Shown: positions 42,523 to 51,900 of the stretch, in pieces
Layout: the number at the start of each line of letters is the position of its first letter
Position numbering within the stretch: the first letter of the stretch is position 1
Source: Uliginosibacterium flavum
GTDB taxonomy: Bacteria; Pseudomonadota; Gammaproteobacteria; Burkholderiales; Rhodocyclaceae
Direction: 5' to 3'
Length of the DNA stretch: 64,000 nucleotides
Assembly (NCBI RefSeq): GCF_040566545.1
Contig: NZ_JBEWZI010000019.1
Span: 1 to 64,000 of the forward strand
Notes under the pieces: generated by a model
Database searches by the model: none
What the model saw: only the letters and a program-made list of their open reading frames with translations
What the model was told of the DNA's origin: nothing
Translations under genes and position numbers: made by a program

Positions 42523-43932
42523 ATGAACGAAACGCTTCCACCGGAACCTGTGCGCAACACCGGACAGTCGAGCAATGGCATAGCGCTATTGGCAGTGCTT
42601 GACGCGCTCTCGCAGCCGGATTTTGCCCAGGCCGCAGCGGCTGTCGCCAGCGTGCTGGCCAAGGAACTAAGCTGCACGCGCGTCGGGGTCGGCATGACGC
42701 GTGGCCGCAGCACAGAGCTGGTTGCGCTCTCCGGGATGGCCGATACTCGCCAGGAACTGGAGTTGCCACGAAAAATCGCGGCCGCAATGAATGAAGCCGT
42801 TGATCAGCATGTAAGCCTGCGCTATCCGGTCACCGCCGCGGATGCGCCGCACATCACCTTGATGCAGGGCGAGCTGGCCAGCGCCGAACTCGGCGCCGCC
42901 CTGCTGAGCATTCCACTGCCCTACCAGCAAACCGCAATTGGCGCGCTGACGCTGATGCGCGGCATAGACCGCAAATGGTCGGACGCCGAACTCGCCGACG
43001 CCGAACAAATGGCAGCGCTGATCGGCCCTGTGCTGATGCTCAAGCAACGCGCTCACGAGCCCTTGCTGACCCGTTTGCGACATCTGCCGGCAAACACACT
43101 ACAACGACTACGCAAGCCCGGTTCGTCCGGCGTAAAACTGCTCGCCCTGCTGCTGACTTTCTTCCTGGCATTTGCATTTTCCCTCCCTGTAAACGATCAG
43201 GTGACGGCCCACGCGCGCCTCGAAGGGGTGATCCAGCGCAGCATCTCTGCCCCCGTTGATAGTTTCATCCAGGACGTACTGGTTCGCCCGGGCGCACAAG
43301 TCAGCGAAGGTGAGCTCCTGCTGACGCTTACGGACCAGGATCAGCGCTTCGAACAAAGCCGACTGGAAGCAGAGTTAGGTCGTTTCCGTAACGAGCAAGC
43401 AGAAGCTTTCGCACGACAGGATCGTTCAAAAATGGTCGGCTCCCAGGCGCGAGTCGAGGAAATAGCGGCCCAGCTGGCACTGGTGATCGAAAAAATCAAT
43501 CAGACACGCATCACAGCCCCCTTCCCCGGCATCGTGATCCGTGGCGATCAGCAGCAACAAGCAGGTGCGCCGGTCAAGCGTGGTGAAGTACTGATGGTGC
43601 TCTCGCCATCTGCCGACTTCAGGCTTGTCCTGCAAATTGACGAACACGACATTGCCCACATCAGCGCGGGGCAGACTGGCCGCGTCGCTTTTTCGGCACT
43701 CCCCGACACAAGCTTTCCACTGCAGATCCAGCGCATCACTCCGGTAGCCAGTATTTCCGGGGGCAACAACAGCTTCGAAGTTGAGGCTGGCCTTGCAGGC
43801 CGGAATAGCGCCCTGCGTTCCGGGCTGGAAGGTGTCGCTCACATTGCCATGGGTAAGCGGCCGCTGGCCATGATCTGGGGTAGCCGCGCTCTCGACTGGC
43901 TGAATTTCCAGCTCTGGATCCTGTTCGGCTAG
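42523..43932 (+). CDS. GAF-HlyD fusion membrane protein
   Basis: The 469-residue product joins a cytoplasmic GAF domain to a periplasmic adaptor. Residues about 20-180 are GAF-like (AVASVLAKELSCTRVGVGM, LLSIPLPYQQTAIGALTLMR). One membrane helix follows at about 206-223. Residues about 230-450 have the HlyD/membrane-fusion order: a first lipoyl half (ISAPVDSFIQDVLVRPGAQVSEGELLLTL), a short coiled coil, a second lipoyl half (ITAPFPGIVIRGD) and a beta-barrel. The GAF part could sense a cytoplasmic ligand or bind a partner. It opens a run of five same-strand genes ending with a 4769-residue protein, 12 bp before the peptidase gene. The transport role is inferred from neighbours. Confidence 0.88.
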   Translation: MNETLPPEPVRNTGQSSNGIALLAVLDALSQPDFAQAAAAVASVLAKELSCTRVGVGMTRGRSTELVALSGMADTRQELELPRKIAAAMNEAVDQHVSLRYPVTAADAPHITLMQGELASAELGAALLSIPLPYQQTAIGALTLMRGIDRKWSDAELADAEQMAALIGPVLMLKQRAHEPLLTRLRHLPANTLQRLRKPGSSGVKLLALLLTFFLAFAFSLPVNDQVTAHARLEGVIQRSISAPVDSFIQDVLVRPGAQVSEGELLLTLTDQDQRFEQSRLEAELGRFRNEQAEAFARQDRSKMVGSQARVEEIAAQLALVIEKINQTRITAPFPGIVIRGDQQQQAGAPVKRGEVLMVLSPSADFRLVLQIDEHDIAHISAGQTGRVAFSALPDTSFPLQIQRITPVASISGGNNSFEVEAGLAGRNSALRSGLEGVAHIAMGKRPLAMIWGSRALDWLNFQLWILFG

Positions 43933-43944
43933 AACGGACAGACC

Positions 43945-46104
43945 ATGACCGACTCGCTATTCAGCCCCTATTGGTATCGCGCGGCAAAGCTACATCCGCA
44001 ACTAGCCAGTACCACGCGCATTACCCGCCAGGTTTTTCGCGGTGAAGCCTGGTATGTACTCAGTAGCCAGACCTCTGGGCGCCAGTTCCGCGTTAACCAT
44101 CTGGGCTATGAACTCGTCGGCCGCCTTGACGGCTTGCGCAGCGTGCAGGAAATCTGGGACATCCTGGTACGCCAGCTCGGCAATGACGCGCCAAGCCAGC
44201 ACGAAGTGCTGAGTGTGCTCTCTGAGCTGATTGCAGCCGGCATGTTGCACAGCGAACACACACAAGATCTGGCGGGAATTTTTGATGCCTCCCGACGCCA
44301 TCACGAACGCACGGGCTCACGCCTCAATCCGCTGGCCTTCAAGGTCCCGCTCTGGGATCCCTCCGCCTTGCTGGAGCGTCTGGAGCCGCTGGGCCGCCGC
44401 CTGCTCACGCGAGGAATGCTCCTTGTCTGGTTGATCAGCACCTTGCTGGCCCTCATTCTGACCCAGATTCACTGGCCCGAGCTGCGCGCCTACGCCGCAC
44501 AGCACCTGACCAGCCACAGCAACCTGATGCTGATGTGGCTGGCTTACCCGCTGGTCAAAGCGCTGCACGAGCTGGGACATGCCCTGACCATCCGCACCTG
44601 GGGTGGCGCCGTGCATGAATTCGGAATTACCCTGTTCCTGCTGATGCCAGTGCCCTATGTCGACGCCTCCGCCGCATCCGCCTTCATCGAAAAGCGCCGG
44701 CGCGTACTGGTCAGCGCAATGGGGGTGATGGTCGAGCTCGCCGTCGCCTCTCTGGCCTTGCTGCTATGGCTGAATGTCAGCGATGGCTGGCTGCGCGAAC
44801 TGAGTTTCGCCATCATGAGCGTCAGCAGCATTTCCACCCTGCTCGTCAATGCCAATCCACTGATGCGCTTTGACGGTTATTACGTCCTCACTGATGCGCT
44901 GGAGATTCCCGGCTTATCGTCGCGTGCCGACAACTATCTGCGCTATCTGGGCGAACGCTGGGTGCTCGGCAACTCGCAGCTGCACCCACCGGCCGGGGTC
45001 GACGGCTCGCGCGTGCTTCTGCTCAGCTTCGGCCTCGCCTCGCTGATCTACCGCATCGTCCTGATGGCGGGCATGGCAATCTGGCTAGGCGGCAAGCAGT
45101 TCGCGCTAGGGTTACTGCTTGCGCTGTGGTTGCTCTTTCGTTTTGCCTTGCGTCCCTTGTGGCAATTGAGCTTACTGGTCCTGCGCGGCAGCCGGCTGGG
45201 CAAAACCCGCAAGCGCGCCATGCTGGCTTTTGGCGTGTTGATGGCCGCCTTGCTGCTGGGCACGCTGGTCGTGCCCGCGCCCTACGCCTCGCATGCCCAA
45301 GGCTTGGTCTGGGTGCCCGATGAAGCCCGGGTTCGTAACGAAGCCGACGGCTTCGTGGATAGCGTATTGGTCAGCGACGGACAACGGGTGCGTGCAGGCG
45401 ATGAATTGCTGCGTCTGCGCAATCCTGATCTGCTCGCCTCGCGCCAGCAATTGCAGACCCGCCTGGCCAGCCAGTTACAGGCCTATCAAGGGGTGTTGCT
45501 AAATCAACCCTCTGCCGCCATCGGACTGGGCGAAGAGATCGACAAACTGCGCGCCCAGATTGCGCAATTCGACCAGCGCATCGCCGCACTCAGTCTGCGC
45601 GCCCCGCTTGACGGCCGGGTTGGCTTGCCGGCTGCCCACAATCTGCCCGGACGCTACTTCAATCGCGGCAGTGTCATTGCCCATGTGATCAATCCTGAGC
45701 GCATGACCGTGCGCATGGCGCTGGCCCAGCAGGACATTGACTTGCTCCAAAGCTCGCCATCAAGTTTCACCGTCCGCATCGCGGAGAGCCGCTCCCAGAG
45801 CCTGTCTGCAAGCATATCAAGCCAGGAGCCAGGCGCCGCATGGGTCTTGCCGAGCCCCCTTCTGGGAGACAGTACTGGCGGGCCTTTCGCGACTGATCCT
45901 GCAGACAAGGACGGTCTGCGCACCTTGGAGCCAGTATTCATTGTCGACCTCAAGATCAACGGGCAAAGCTTGGCACGGATTGGTTCGCGAGCCTGGATCC
46001 GCATCGAACATGCGCCGCAGCCATTAGCCGCGCAGCTCTGGCGCAGCCTGCGTCAGCTTTTCCTGCGCCAGTTCGGCAGCAACGCGACAGGGAGTGCCAC
46101 ATGA
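43945..46104 (+). CDS. M50 site-2-protease/HlyD fusion with PqqD-like N-terminus
   Basis: This 719-residue polytopic protein starts with a PqqD/RRE-like winged-helix region (about 30-105: LGYELVGRLDGLRSVQEIWDIL). An M50 intramembrane metalloprotease domain follows, with zinc motif HELGH at 208-212 and third-ligand motif NPLMRFDGYY (Asp310). After several more helices comes an HlyD-type periplasmic segment (about 445-690: ADGFVDSVLVSDGQRVRAGDELL, a coiled coil, LSLRAPLDGRVGLPA). Peptidase-HlyD fusions are known near bacteriocin and RiPP-type exporters, where the RRE binds a leader peptide. Both metal motifs look intact. Here it may bind or cut the giant protein or handle its membrane anchor; that is inference. 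Its stop overlaps the SecA-like start (ATGA). Confidence 0.9.
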   Translation: MTDSLFSPYWYRAAKLHPQLASTTRITRQVFRGEAWYVLSSQTSGRQFRVNHLGYELVGRLDGLRSVQEIWDILVRQLGNDAPSQHEVLSVLSELIAAGMLHSEHTQDLAGIFDASRRHHERTGSRLNPLAFKVPLWDPSALLERLEPLGRRLLTRGMLLVWLISTLLALILTQIHWPELRAYAAQHLTSHSNLMLMWLAYPLVKALHELGHALTIRTWGGAVHEFGITLFLLMPVPYVDASAASAFIEKRRRVLVSAMGVMVELAVASLALLLWLNVSDGWLRELSFAIMSVSSISTLLVNANPLMRFDGYYVLTDALEIPGLSSRADNYLRYLGERWVLGNSQLHPPAGVDGSRVLLLSFGLASLIYRIVLMAGMAIWLGGKQFALGLLLALWLLFRFALRPLWQLSLLVLRGSRLGKTRKRAMLAFGVLMAALLLGTLVVPAPYASHAQGLVWVPDEARVRNEADGFVDSVLVSDGQRVRAGDELLRLRNPDLLASRQQLQTRLASQLQAYQGVLLNQPSAAIGLGEEIDKLRAQIAQFDQRIAALSLRAPLDGRVGLPAAHNLPGRYFNRGSVIAHVINPERMTVRMALAQQDIDLLQSSPSSFTVRIAESRSQSLSASISSQEPGAAWVLPSPLLGDSTGGPFATDPADKDGLRTLEPVFIVDLKINGQSLARIGSRAWIRIEHAPQPLAAQLWRSLRQLFLRQFGSNATGSAT

Positions 46105-48062
46105 ATCGTGTCCCCCTGCCCATCCCCGGCGTGATCCTCGGCGCATGGCCGGAACGCAAGCTATCGGCGGATGCCTACGGCAGTGCGCGCATTGACGCCT
46201 TCTGGGCCGGTCTCCCCTTCGTCGAACACGCACGCCAGCGCCAACTGGCTGCAACAGCCACGCGTATAAGCATTGAGTTTGAACGCCTGCGCGAGCATCC
46301 AGGGCGCGCCTCGGGCGCCCATCTGCTGCAACTGCGGGCAGAGTTGAGTCGCGACGGTTTCATCTCTGCCACCGCCGAGCGCTGCACCGCCATGGTCATG
46401 TTGGCGATCGAAGCCACCTTCGGCCGCCGCCTGCGCCCCAACCAGATCATGGCGGCCCATGCTGTCCTGCGCGGCGGGCTGGCCGAAGTACCGACCGGCG
46501 AAGGCAAAACACTGGCGACCGCTTTGGCCGCCTGCATCGCCGCGCTGGCAGGCGTGCCCGTACACGTCATCACCAGCAACGACTACCTGGCAGCCCGCGA
46601 TGCGGCTTACCTGCAGCCACTAGCCCACCGGCTTGGCCTCCAGGTGTCCGCCATCGCTCAGGACATGAGCCATGGCGAGCGCCGTGCGGCTTACGGCGCT
46701 CATATCACCTACACCAGCTCCAAAGAACTCGTTTTCGACTACCTGCGCGACAGTCTGCTGCCCATGCCCTCCCCCGGCACCCCGGCACCCGGACATCAAC
46801 GTGTGTTGCGTGGCCTGTGCATGGCCATTATCGACGAAGCTGACAGCGTACTGCTGGATGACGCAGCCACTCCATTCATCCTCTCCGAAACCACTGCCGA
46901 TCCGGTACAGGCCGCTGTCTGTGCGCTCGCGCTGCGACTGGCCAGCCACATGCGCGCCGGTTTCGACTTCCGTATTGACCATCGCAGCCACAGCGTGGAT
47001 TTCACGGCAGACGGCCAGAGCCTGCTGATGGCCGATCCCGAAGATGCGCATCCACTCTGGGCAATCCCGCGCTATCGCGAGGAAATGGTCGAGCTGGCTT
47101 TACGTGCTCTGCATATCCTGCAGCGCGACAAGGACTATCTGGTGCAAGACGGCAAGGTCAGCATCATCGACAGCAACAGCGGGCGACTCGCGGCAGGCCG
47201 CGCCTGGTCGCGCGGACTGCACCAGATGGTCGAGATAAAAGAGCGCTGCAAACCCACCCCGGCCACACGCGTGCTGGCGCAGATCACATTCCAGCGTTTT
47301 TTTCCTCGCTATCTGCTGCTCGGCGGCATGAGCGGCACCTTGGTTGAAGCCCGCCACGAGTTGCTGGAAACCTACCATCTGAACGTTTTGCGGATCCCGA
47401 CCGGTCGCCCCTCCGGCCTGCGCGTTCTGCCTCCTTTGGTGGCAAAAGAAGCCTCGATTCGCTGGCAGAAAATGCTGACTGACATTGCAAACCTGCATGC
47501 GCAAGGACTCCCGGTGCTGGTTGGTACTGACTCGGTCAAGGAATCAGATCGTGTCAGCCGACTGCTGACCCAGGCAGAGCTCCCGCATCGAGTGCTCAAC
47601 GCGCGTCAGGATTGTGAGGAAGCCGAACTAATTTCGGCCGCCGGGAGAGCGGGTGCCATTACCGTAACGACCAACATGGCCGGGCGTGGCACCGACATAA
47701 TAATCGACGAAACCGTGGCAAAATCAGGGGGCTTGCACGTCGTATCCTGCCAGCACAACAGCTCGCGCCGCATCGACAGGCAGCTGTTTGGCCGAGCAGG
47801 TCGGCTTGGTCAACCCGGCAGTGCCCAGACCCTGCTATCTCTGGAAGAAGGCCTGCTTGGGCGAACCCTGCCAAGCAGCCTGCAACACGTGTTGCAATTG
47901 TTTTCAAGCACCCGTGGCTTTATGCCGTTAGTAGTAGGTGGAATACTCTTGCGTGTCACCCAGTATCTGGAAGAACGGCGTGGCCGATTGGCGCGTCAGC
48001 ATTTACGCGAGGCCGATGCCCGCCAACAGGAACGACAGCTCTTCGGAGCGCGTCCAGAATAA
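46101..48062 (+). CDS. SecA-like ATPase, shortened
   Basis: The 653-residue product is clearly related to the SecA preprotein motor but about 250 residues shorter. Visible parts are Walker A PTGEGKT (Lys136), Walker B IIDEADSVLLDDAATPFILS (Asp245), and a cross-linking-domain end DYLVQDGKVSIIDSNSGRLAAGRAWSRGLHQ-type stretch. GGMSGT, TTNMAGRGTDI (from about 523) and the arginine-finger region QLFGRAGRLGQPGS (561-574) follow. It stops soon after the second nucleotide-binding fold: most of the helical scaffold/wing domain and the C-terminal zinc motif CxCxSGxxxxxC are absent. It is therefore unlikely to be the housekeeping SecA and more likely a dedicated motor for the giant protein encoded two genes downstream. 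Confidence 0.9.
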   Translation: MNRVPLPIPGVILGAWPERKLSADAYGSARIDAFWAGLPFVEHARQRQLAATATRISIEFERLREHPGRASGAHLLQLRAELSRDGFISATAERCTAMVMLAIEATFGRRLRPNQIMAAHAVLRGGLAEVPTGEGKTLATALAACIAALAGVPVHVITSNDYLAARDAAYLQPLAHRLGLQVSAIAQDMSHGERRAAYGAHITYTSSKELVFDYLRDSLLPMPSPGTPAPGHQRVLRGLCMAIIDEADSVLLDDAATPFILSETTADPVQAAVCALALRLASHMRAGFDFRIDHRSHSVDFTADGQSLLMADPEDAHPLWAIPRYREEMVELALRALHILQRDKDYLVQDGKVSIIDSNSGRLAAGRAWSRGLHQMVEIKERCKPTPATRVLAQITFQRFFPRYLLLGGMSGTLVEARHELLETYHLNVLRIPTGRPSGLRVLPPLVAKEASIRWQKMLTDIANLHAQGLPVLVGTDSVKESDRVSRLLTQAELPHRVLNARQDCEEAELISAAGRAGAITVTTNMAGRGTDIIIDETVAKSGGLHVVSCQHNSSRRIDRQLFGRAGRLGQPGSAQTLLSLEEGLLGRTLPSSLQHVLQLFSSTRGFMPLVVGGILLRVTQYLEERRGRLARQHLREADARQQERQLFGARPE

Positions 48063-48070
48063 ACAGACTG

Positions 48071-48913
48071 ATGAAGCCAACTTTTTCGAAACGCCTGCTC
48101 ACCCTGACACTGCTCATGCTGGCCGTGCTGCCGCTGCTCGCGATGGCCGCTGCACCGGGCGCTCGCAGCGACATTCTGGGCTGCCTGCTCACCCCGCAAG
48201 CCGAAGTCGACGTAGGCAGTCCGGTGGTCGGCGTACTCGCCAAGGTTCTGGTTGATCGTGGCGACACCGTCAAAAAGGGGCAGTTGCTCGCACAGCTCAT
48301 CGATGACGTGGAGCGTGCCGCAGTGAAGTCCTCCGCGCAGCGCTTCGAAAACCGCGCCGATGTCGCTGCAGCCAAGGCGGCCTACGACTTTGCTCAGAAA
48401 AAAGCCGAAAACGCCGACGAACTGCTGGCCAAACAATTCATCTCGCAACAGGCGCGTGACCAGGCCGCATCAGAAGCCAAAGTGGCCGCCATGCGCTACG
48501 CCCAGACGCAGGAGCAGCGCATCGTTGCCCGCGAAGATCTGGCTGTAGCGAACGCACAACTGGGCTTGCGCAGCATCACCGCCCCCTTCAATGGCGTCGT
48601 CGTAGAGCGTTACCTGCAAGCTGGCGCACGGATTGAAGACAAGCCGGTGATCAAACTCGCCCAGATTGACCCACTTCACGCTGAAGTTGTCGTGTCTGCC
48701 AACCGCTTTGGCAGCATTCGTGCGGGCTCTCAAGCCACGCTAACCCCTGAAATGCAGGGAGCCCCGGCAATCACGACTCAAGTTGCACGGGTCGATGCGG
48801 TCGTAGATGCCGCCAGCAACACTTTCCGCGTACGCCTGAGCGTGCCGAACCCCGGTGGAAAAATCCCCTCTGGCCTGCGCTGTCAGGTCAGTTTCGGCGA
48901 GAGCCCTCGCTGA
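48071..48913 (+). CDS. Periplasmic adaptor (HlyD/RND-type membrane fusion protein)
   Basis: A 280-residue exported protein with a signal peptide (LLTLTLLMLAVLPLLAMAAA). It shows an RND-type adaptor layout: lipoyl half VGVLAKVLVDRGDTVKKGQLLAQL (about 53-76), a coiled-coil hairpin of about 80 residues, the second lipoyl half ITAPFNGVVVERYLQAGARI (about 175-194) and a barrel domain. No RND pump or ABC transporter lies beside it; its neighbours are the SecA-like ATPase (8 bp before) and the giant protein (12 bp after). It may bridge to an outer-membrane channel encoded elsewhere. Confidence 0.9.
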   Translation: MKPTFSKRLLTLTLLMLAVLPLLAMAAAPGARSDILGCLLTPQAEVDVGSPVVGVLAKVLVDRGDTVKKGQLLAQLIDDVERAAVKSSAQRFENRADVAAAKAAYDFAQKKAENADELLAKQFISQQARDQAASEAKVAAMRYAQTQEQRIVAREDLAVANAQLGLRSITAPFNGVVVERYLQAGARIEDKPVIKLAQIDPLHAEVVVSANRFGSIRAGSQATLTPEMQGAPAITTQVARVDAVVDAASNTFRVRLSVPNPGGKIPSGLRCQVSFGESPR

Positions 48914-48925
48914 CGGAGCGTCACG

Positions 48926-51900
48926 ATGCCCGTGCGCCAATTCCTGCGCCGTACCTTTGGACTCAGATCCGTCGCAGGCATGCCCATCCCGCGCAAGGCG
49001 GTCTTCGAGGAGGTAGAAGCCCGCCTCCTCTACTCGGCCGACTTGGCCCCGGGCATCAGCGATGCAGGCCTCAGCGCCGAAATCCGCGTCATCGACAGTC
49101 GCACGGATAGCGCGCCCAGCACGGTTACGACACAAAGTACCCAGCACGCTCAGCAGCTGGTCTTCATTGACAGCACGGTCGCCGACGCAGACAAATTGCT
49201 CGCAGATGTGCGCAGTGGCAATCCAGATGCTGAAGTCATTTCCATTTCAAGCGAGCGCGACGGCATCAGCCAGATCAGCGAAGCCCTCGCTGGTCGCAGC
49301 AACGTCAGTGCCATCCACCTGATCACCCATGGTAGTGCCGGCGAACTCAAGATCGGCAACAGCACCCTGAACGCCAGCACCGTCGCGGGCTACAGCACCC
49401 AGCTTGAATCGTGGCGCAAGGCTCTCTCGACAGAAGCCGACTTACTGATCTACGGCTGTAACTTCGCTGCAAACGACAACGGACAAAGCTTTGCCGACGA
49501 ACTGGCCAAACTGACCGGTGCCGACGTCGCAGCCAGCAGCAATCTCACTGGCGACGCCACTCAGGGCGGAGACTGGACACTCGAATACCAACGCGGTGAA
49601 ATTGAAGCCACCGTCACCGTGAGTACGGCACTACAACAATCCTGGGCCGGCACACTGGCAATCGTTCAGGATTCAGTCAGCACCGCAACAACAACGAGTG
49701 TTGGCGCAAGCAGCCTCAGCTTTGCGCATACAGTCGGTACCGGAACAAATGGAATCCTGATTGTCGAATACGCAACCCGAGGCACCACATCCCCCGACTC
49801 GATCACTTACAACGGCGTAGCGCTGACCCGGCTGGATACAAACTCCAACAGCACCGTCGTCACCACCGAAATCTGGTACCTCAAAACCCCCGCTGCCGGC
49901 ACCCACAACATCGTCATTACGATGCCGGGGGCAGCCAAAGAATTCACCGTCGGCGCAAGCAGCTACTTCAACGTCGACCAGACAGCCACTTTCGGTACAG
50001 TCGCAAAAGCTACGGGTACCGGCACAGCAGTCAGCGTTAACGTTGTATCGGCAAGCGGCGATCTGGTCATTGATGCCATCGCGACCCGCCAACAAACCTC
50101 AAACCCATCCACGGGGGCCGGACAGACCCAGCGCTGGACCAACACCTGCGGCGTGAGCAGCGCGGATCCGCTAGGTGCAGGCAGCTCCGAGGCTGGAGCC
50201 GCCTCTGTCACCATGAGCTGGACCCTGTCAGGCTCACAAGAATGGGCCACCTTGGGCGTCTCGCTAAATGCAGCTCCCAGCGTGGCTCCAGTCGTCAGCT
50301 CAGCAGGCGCATTGACCATTACACAAGATGCTGTCACCACCGCAGCCACATCAACCCTGGGAGCAACGAGCCTCACACTCGCCCACACCGTTGGCGCCGG
50401 AACCAACAGCATTCTCATCGTCGAGTACTCCACACGCGGCACAGACTCGCCAACTTCGATCACCTATAACGGAGTCGCGCTGACCCGGCTGGATACAAAC
50501 GCCAACAGCACCGTTGTCACCACGGAGATCTGGTATCTCAAAAACCCTGCGGCAGGCGCCCACAACATCGTCGTCACAATGCCGGGTAGCGCCAAGGAAT
50601 TTGCCATCGGCGCCACCAGCTATTTCAACGTAGACCAGACCAGCACTTTCGGTACGGTCGCGAAAGCCACCGGCACCGGCACGGCAGTCAGCGTTACCGT
50701 CGCATCAGCGACCGGCAATCTGGTTATCGACGCCATGGCGACCCGCCAACAAGGCGGAGTCCCTTCGGTTGGCAGCGGACAGATTCAGCGCTGGACCAAT
50801 AGCAGCGGCACGGGCAGTGCAGAGCCGCTTGGCGCAGGCAGCTCCGAGACCGGTGCTGCCTCAGTTACCATGAGCTGGACTCTTGCGGACGCAATGGAGT
50901 GGGCCACTATCGGGGTATCGCTCAACGCAGCAAACGATGCCTCAGGCGGCATTCTGGCTTACACGGAAAACGCTGCCGCGACACCGATAAGTACGACCAT
51001 TACGGTCACCGACGCCGACAGCAGCAACCTCACCGGCGCCACCATCCAGATCACTAGCAACTATCAGAACGGTCAGGACGTGCTGGCCTTTACCAATCAA
51101 CTTGGCATTACCGGCAGCTGGAACGCCAGCACCGGCATGATGACCCTCACCGGCACCGCAAGCGTCGCCAATTACCAAACCGCGTTACGTGCTGTCACCT
51201 ACGCCAATACCAGCAACAACCCCAACACCAGCACCCGTACCGTCACCTTCATTGCTAACGATGGCACGGCCACCGGCAGTGCAACACGCAGCATCACCGT
51301 TGCGGCGGTCAACGACGCGCCGGTCGTCACTGCCGGCAATACCCTGGTCTACACCGAGAATGGCGTCGCCACAGCCGTCAGCAACGCACTGACGCTCACC
51401 GACGCCGACAGCACCAACCTCACCGGCGCCACCATCCAGATCACCAGTAGCTACCAGAACGGTCAGGACGTGCTGGCCTTCACCACCCAGAATGGCATCA
51501 CCGGTTCGTGGAATGCCACCACCGGCATGATGACGCTCACCGGCACCACTACCGCCGCCAATTACCAGAGCGCTCTGCGCTCGCTCACCTACGCCAATAC
51601 CAGCGATAACCCCAGCACACTGGCCCGCACCGTCACCTTCATTGCCAATGATGGCGCTACGACCGGCAGTGCTACGGCCAGCATCACCGTTGCGGCCGTC
51701 AACGACGCGCCAGTCGTCACTGCCGGCAACACCCTTGCTTACACCGAGAATGGCGTCGCCACAGCCGTCAGCAGCGCACTGACGCTCACCGACGCCGACA
51801 GCACTAACCTGACCGGCACTACCATCCAGATCACTGGCAATTATCAGAACGGTCAGGACGTTCTGGCCTTCACTACTCAGAACGGCATCACCGGTTCGTG

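Noticed and set aside
48071..48913. RND multidrug efflux system
   Set aside because: The adaptor is RND-like but no pump or outer-membrane factor is next to it, and it is packed between the SecA-like ATPase and the giant protein.
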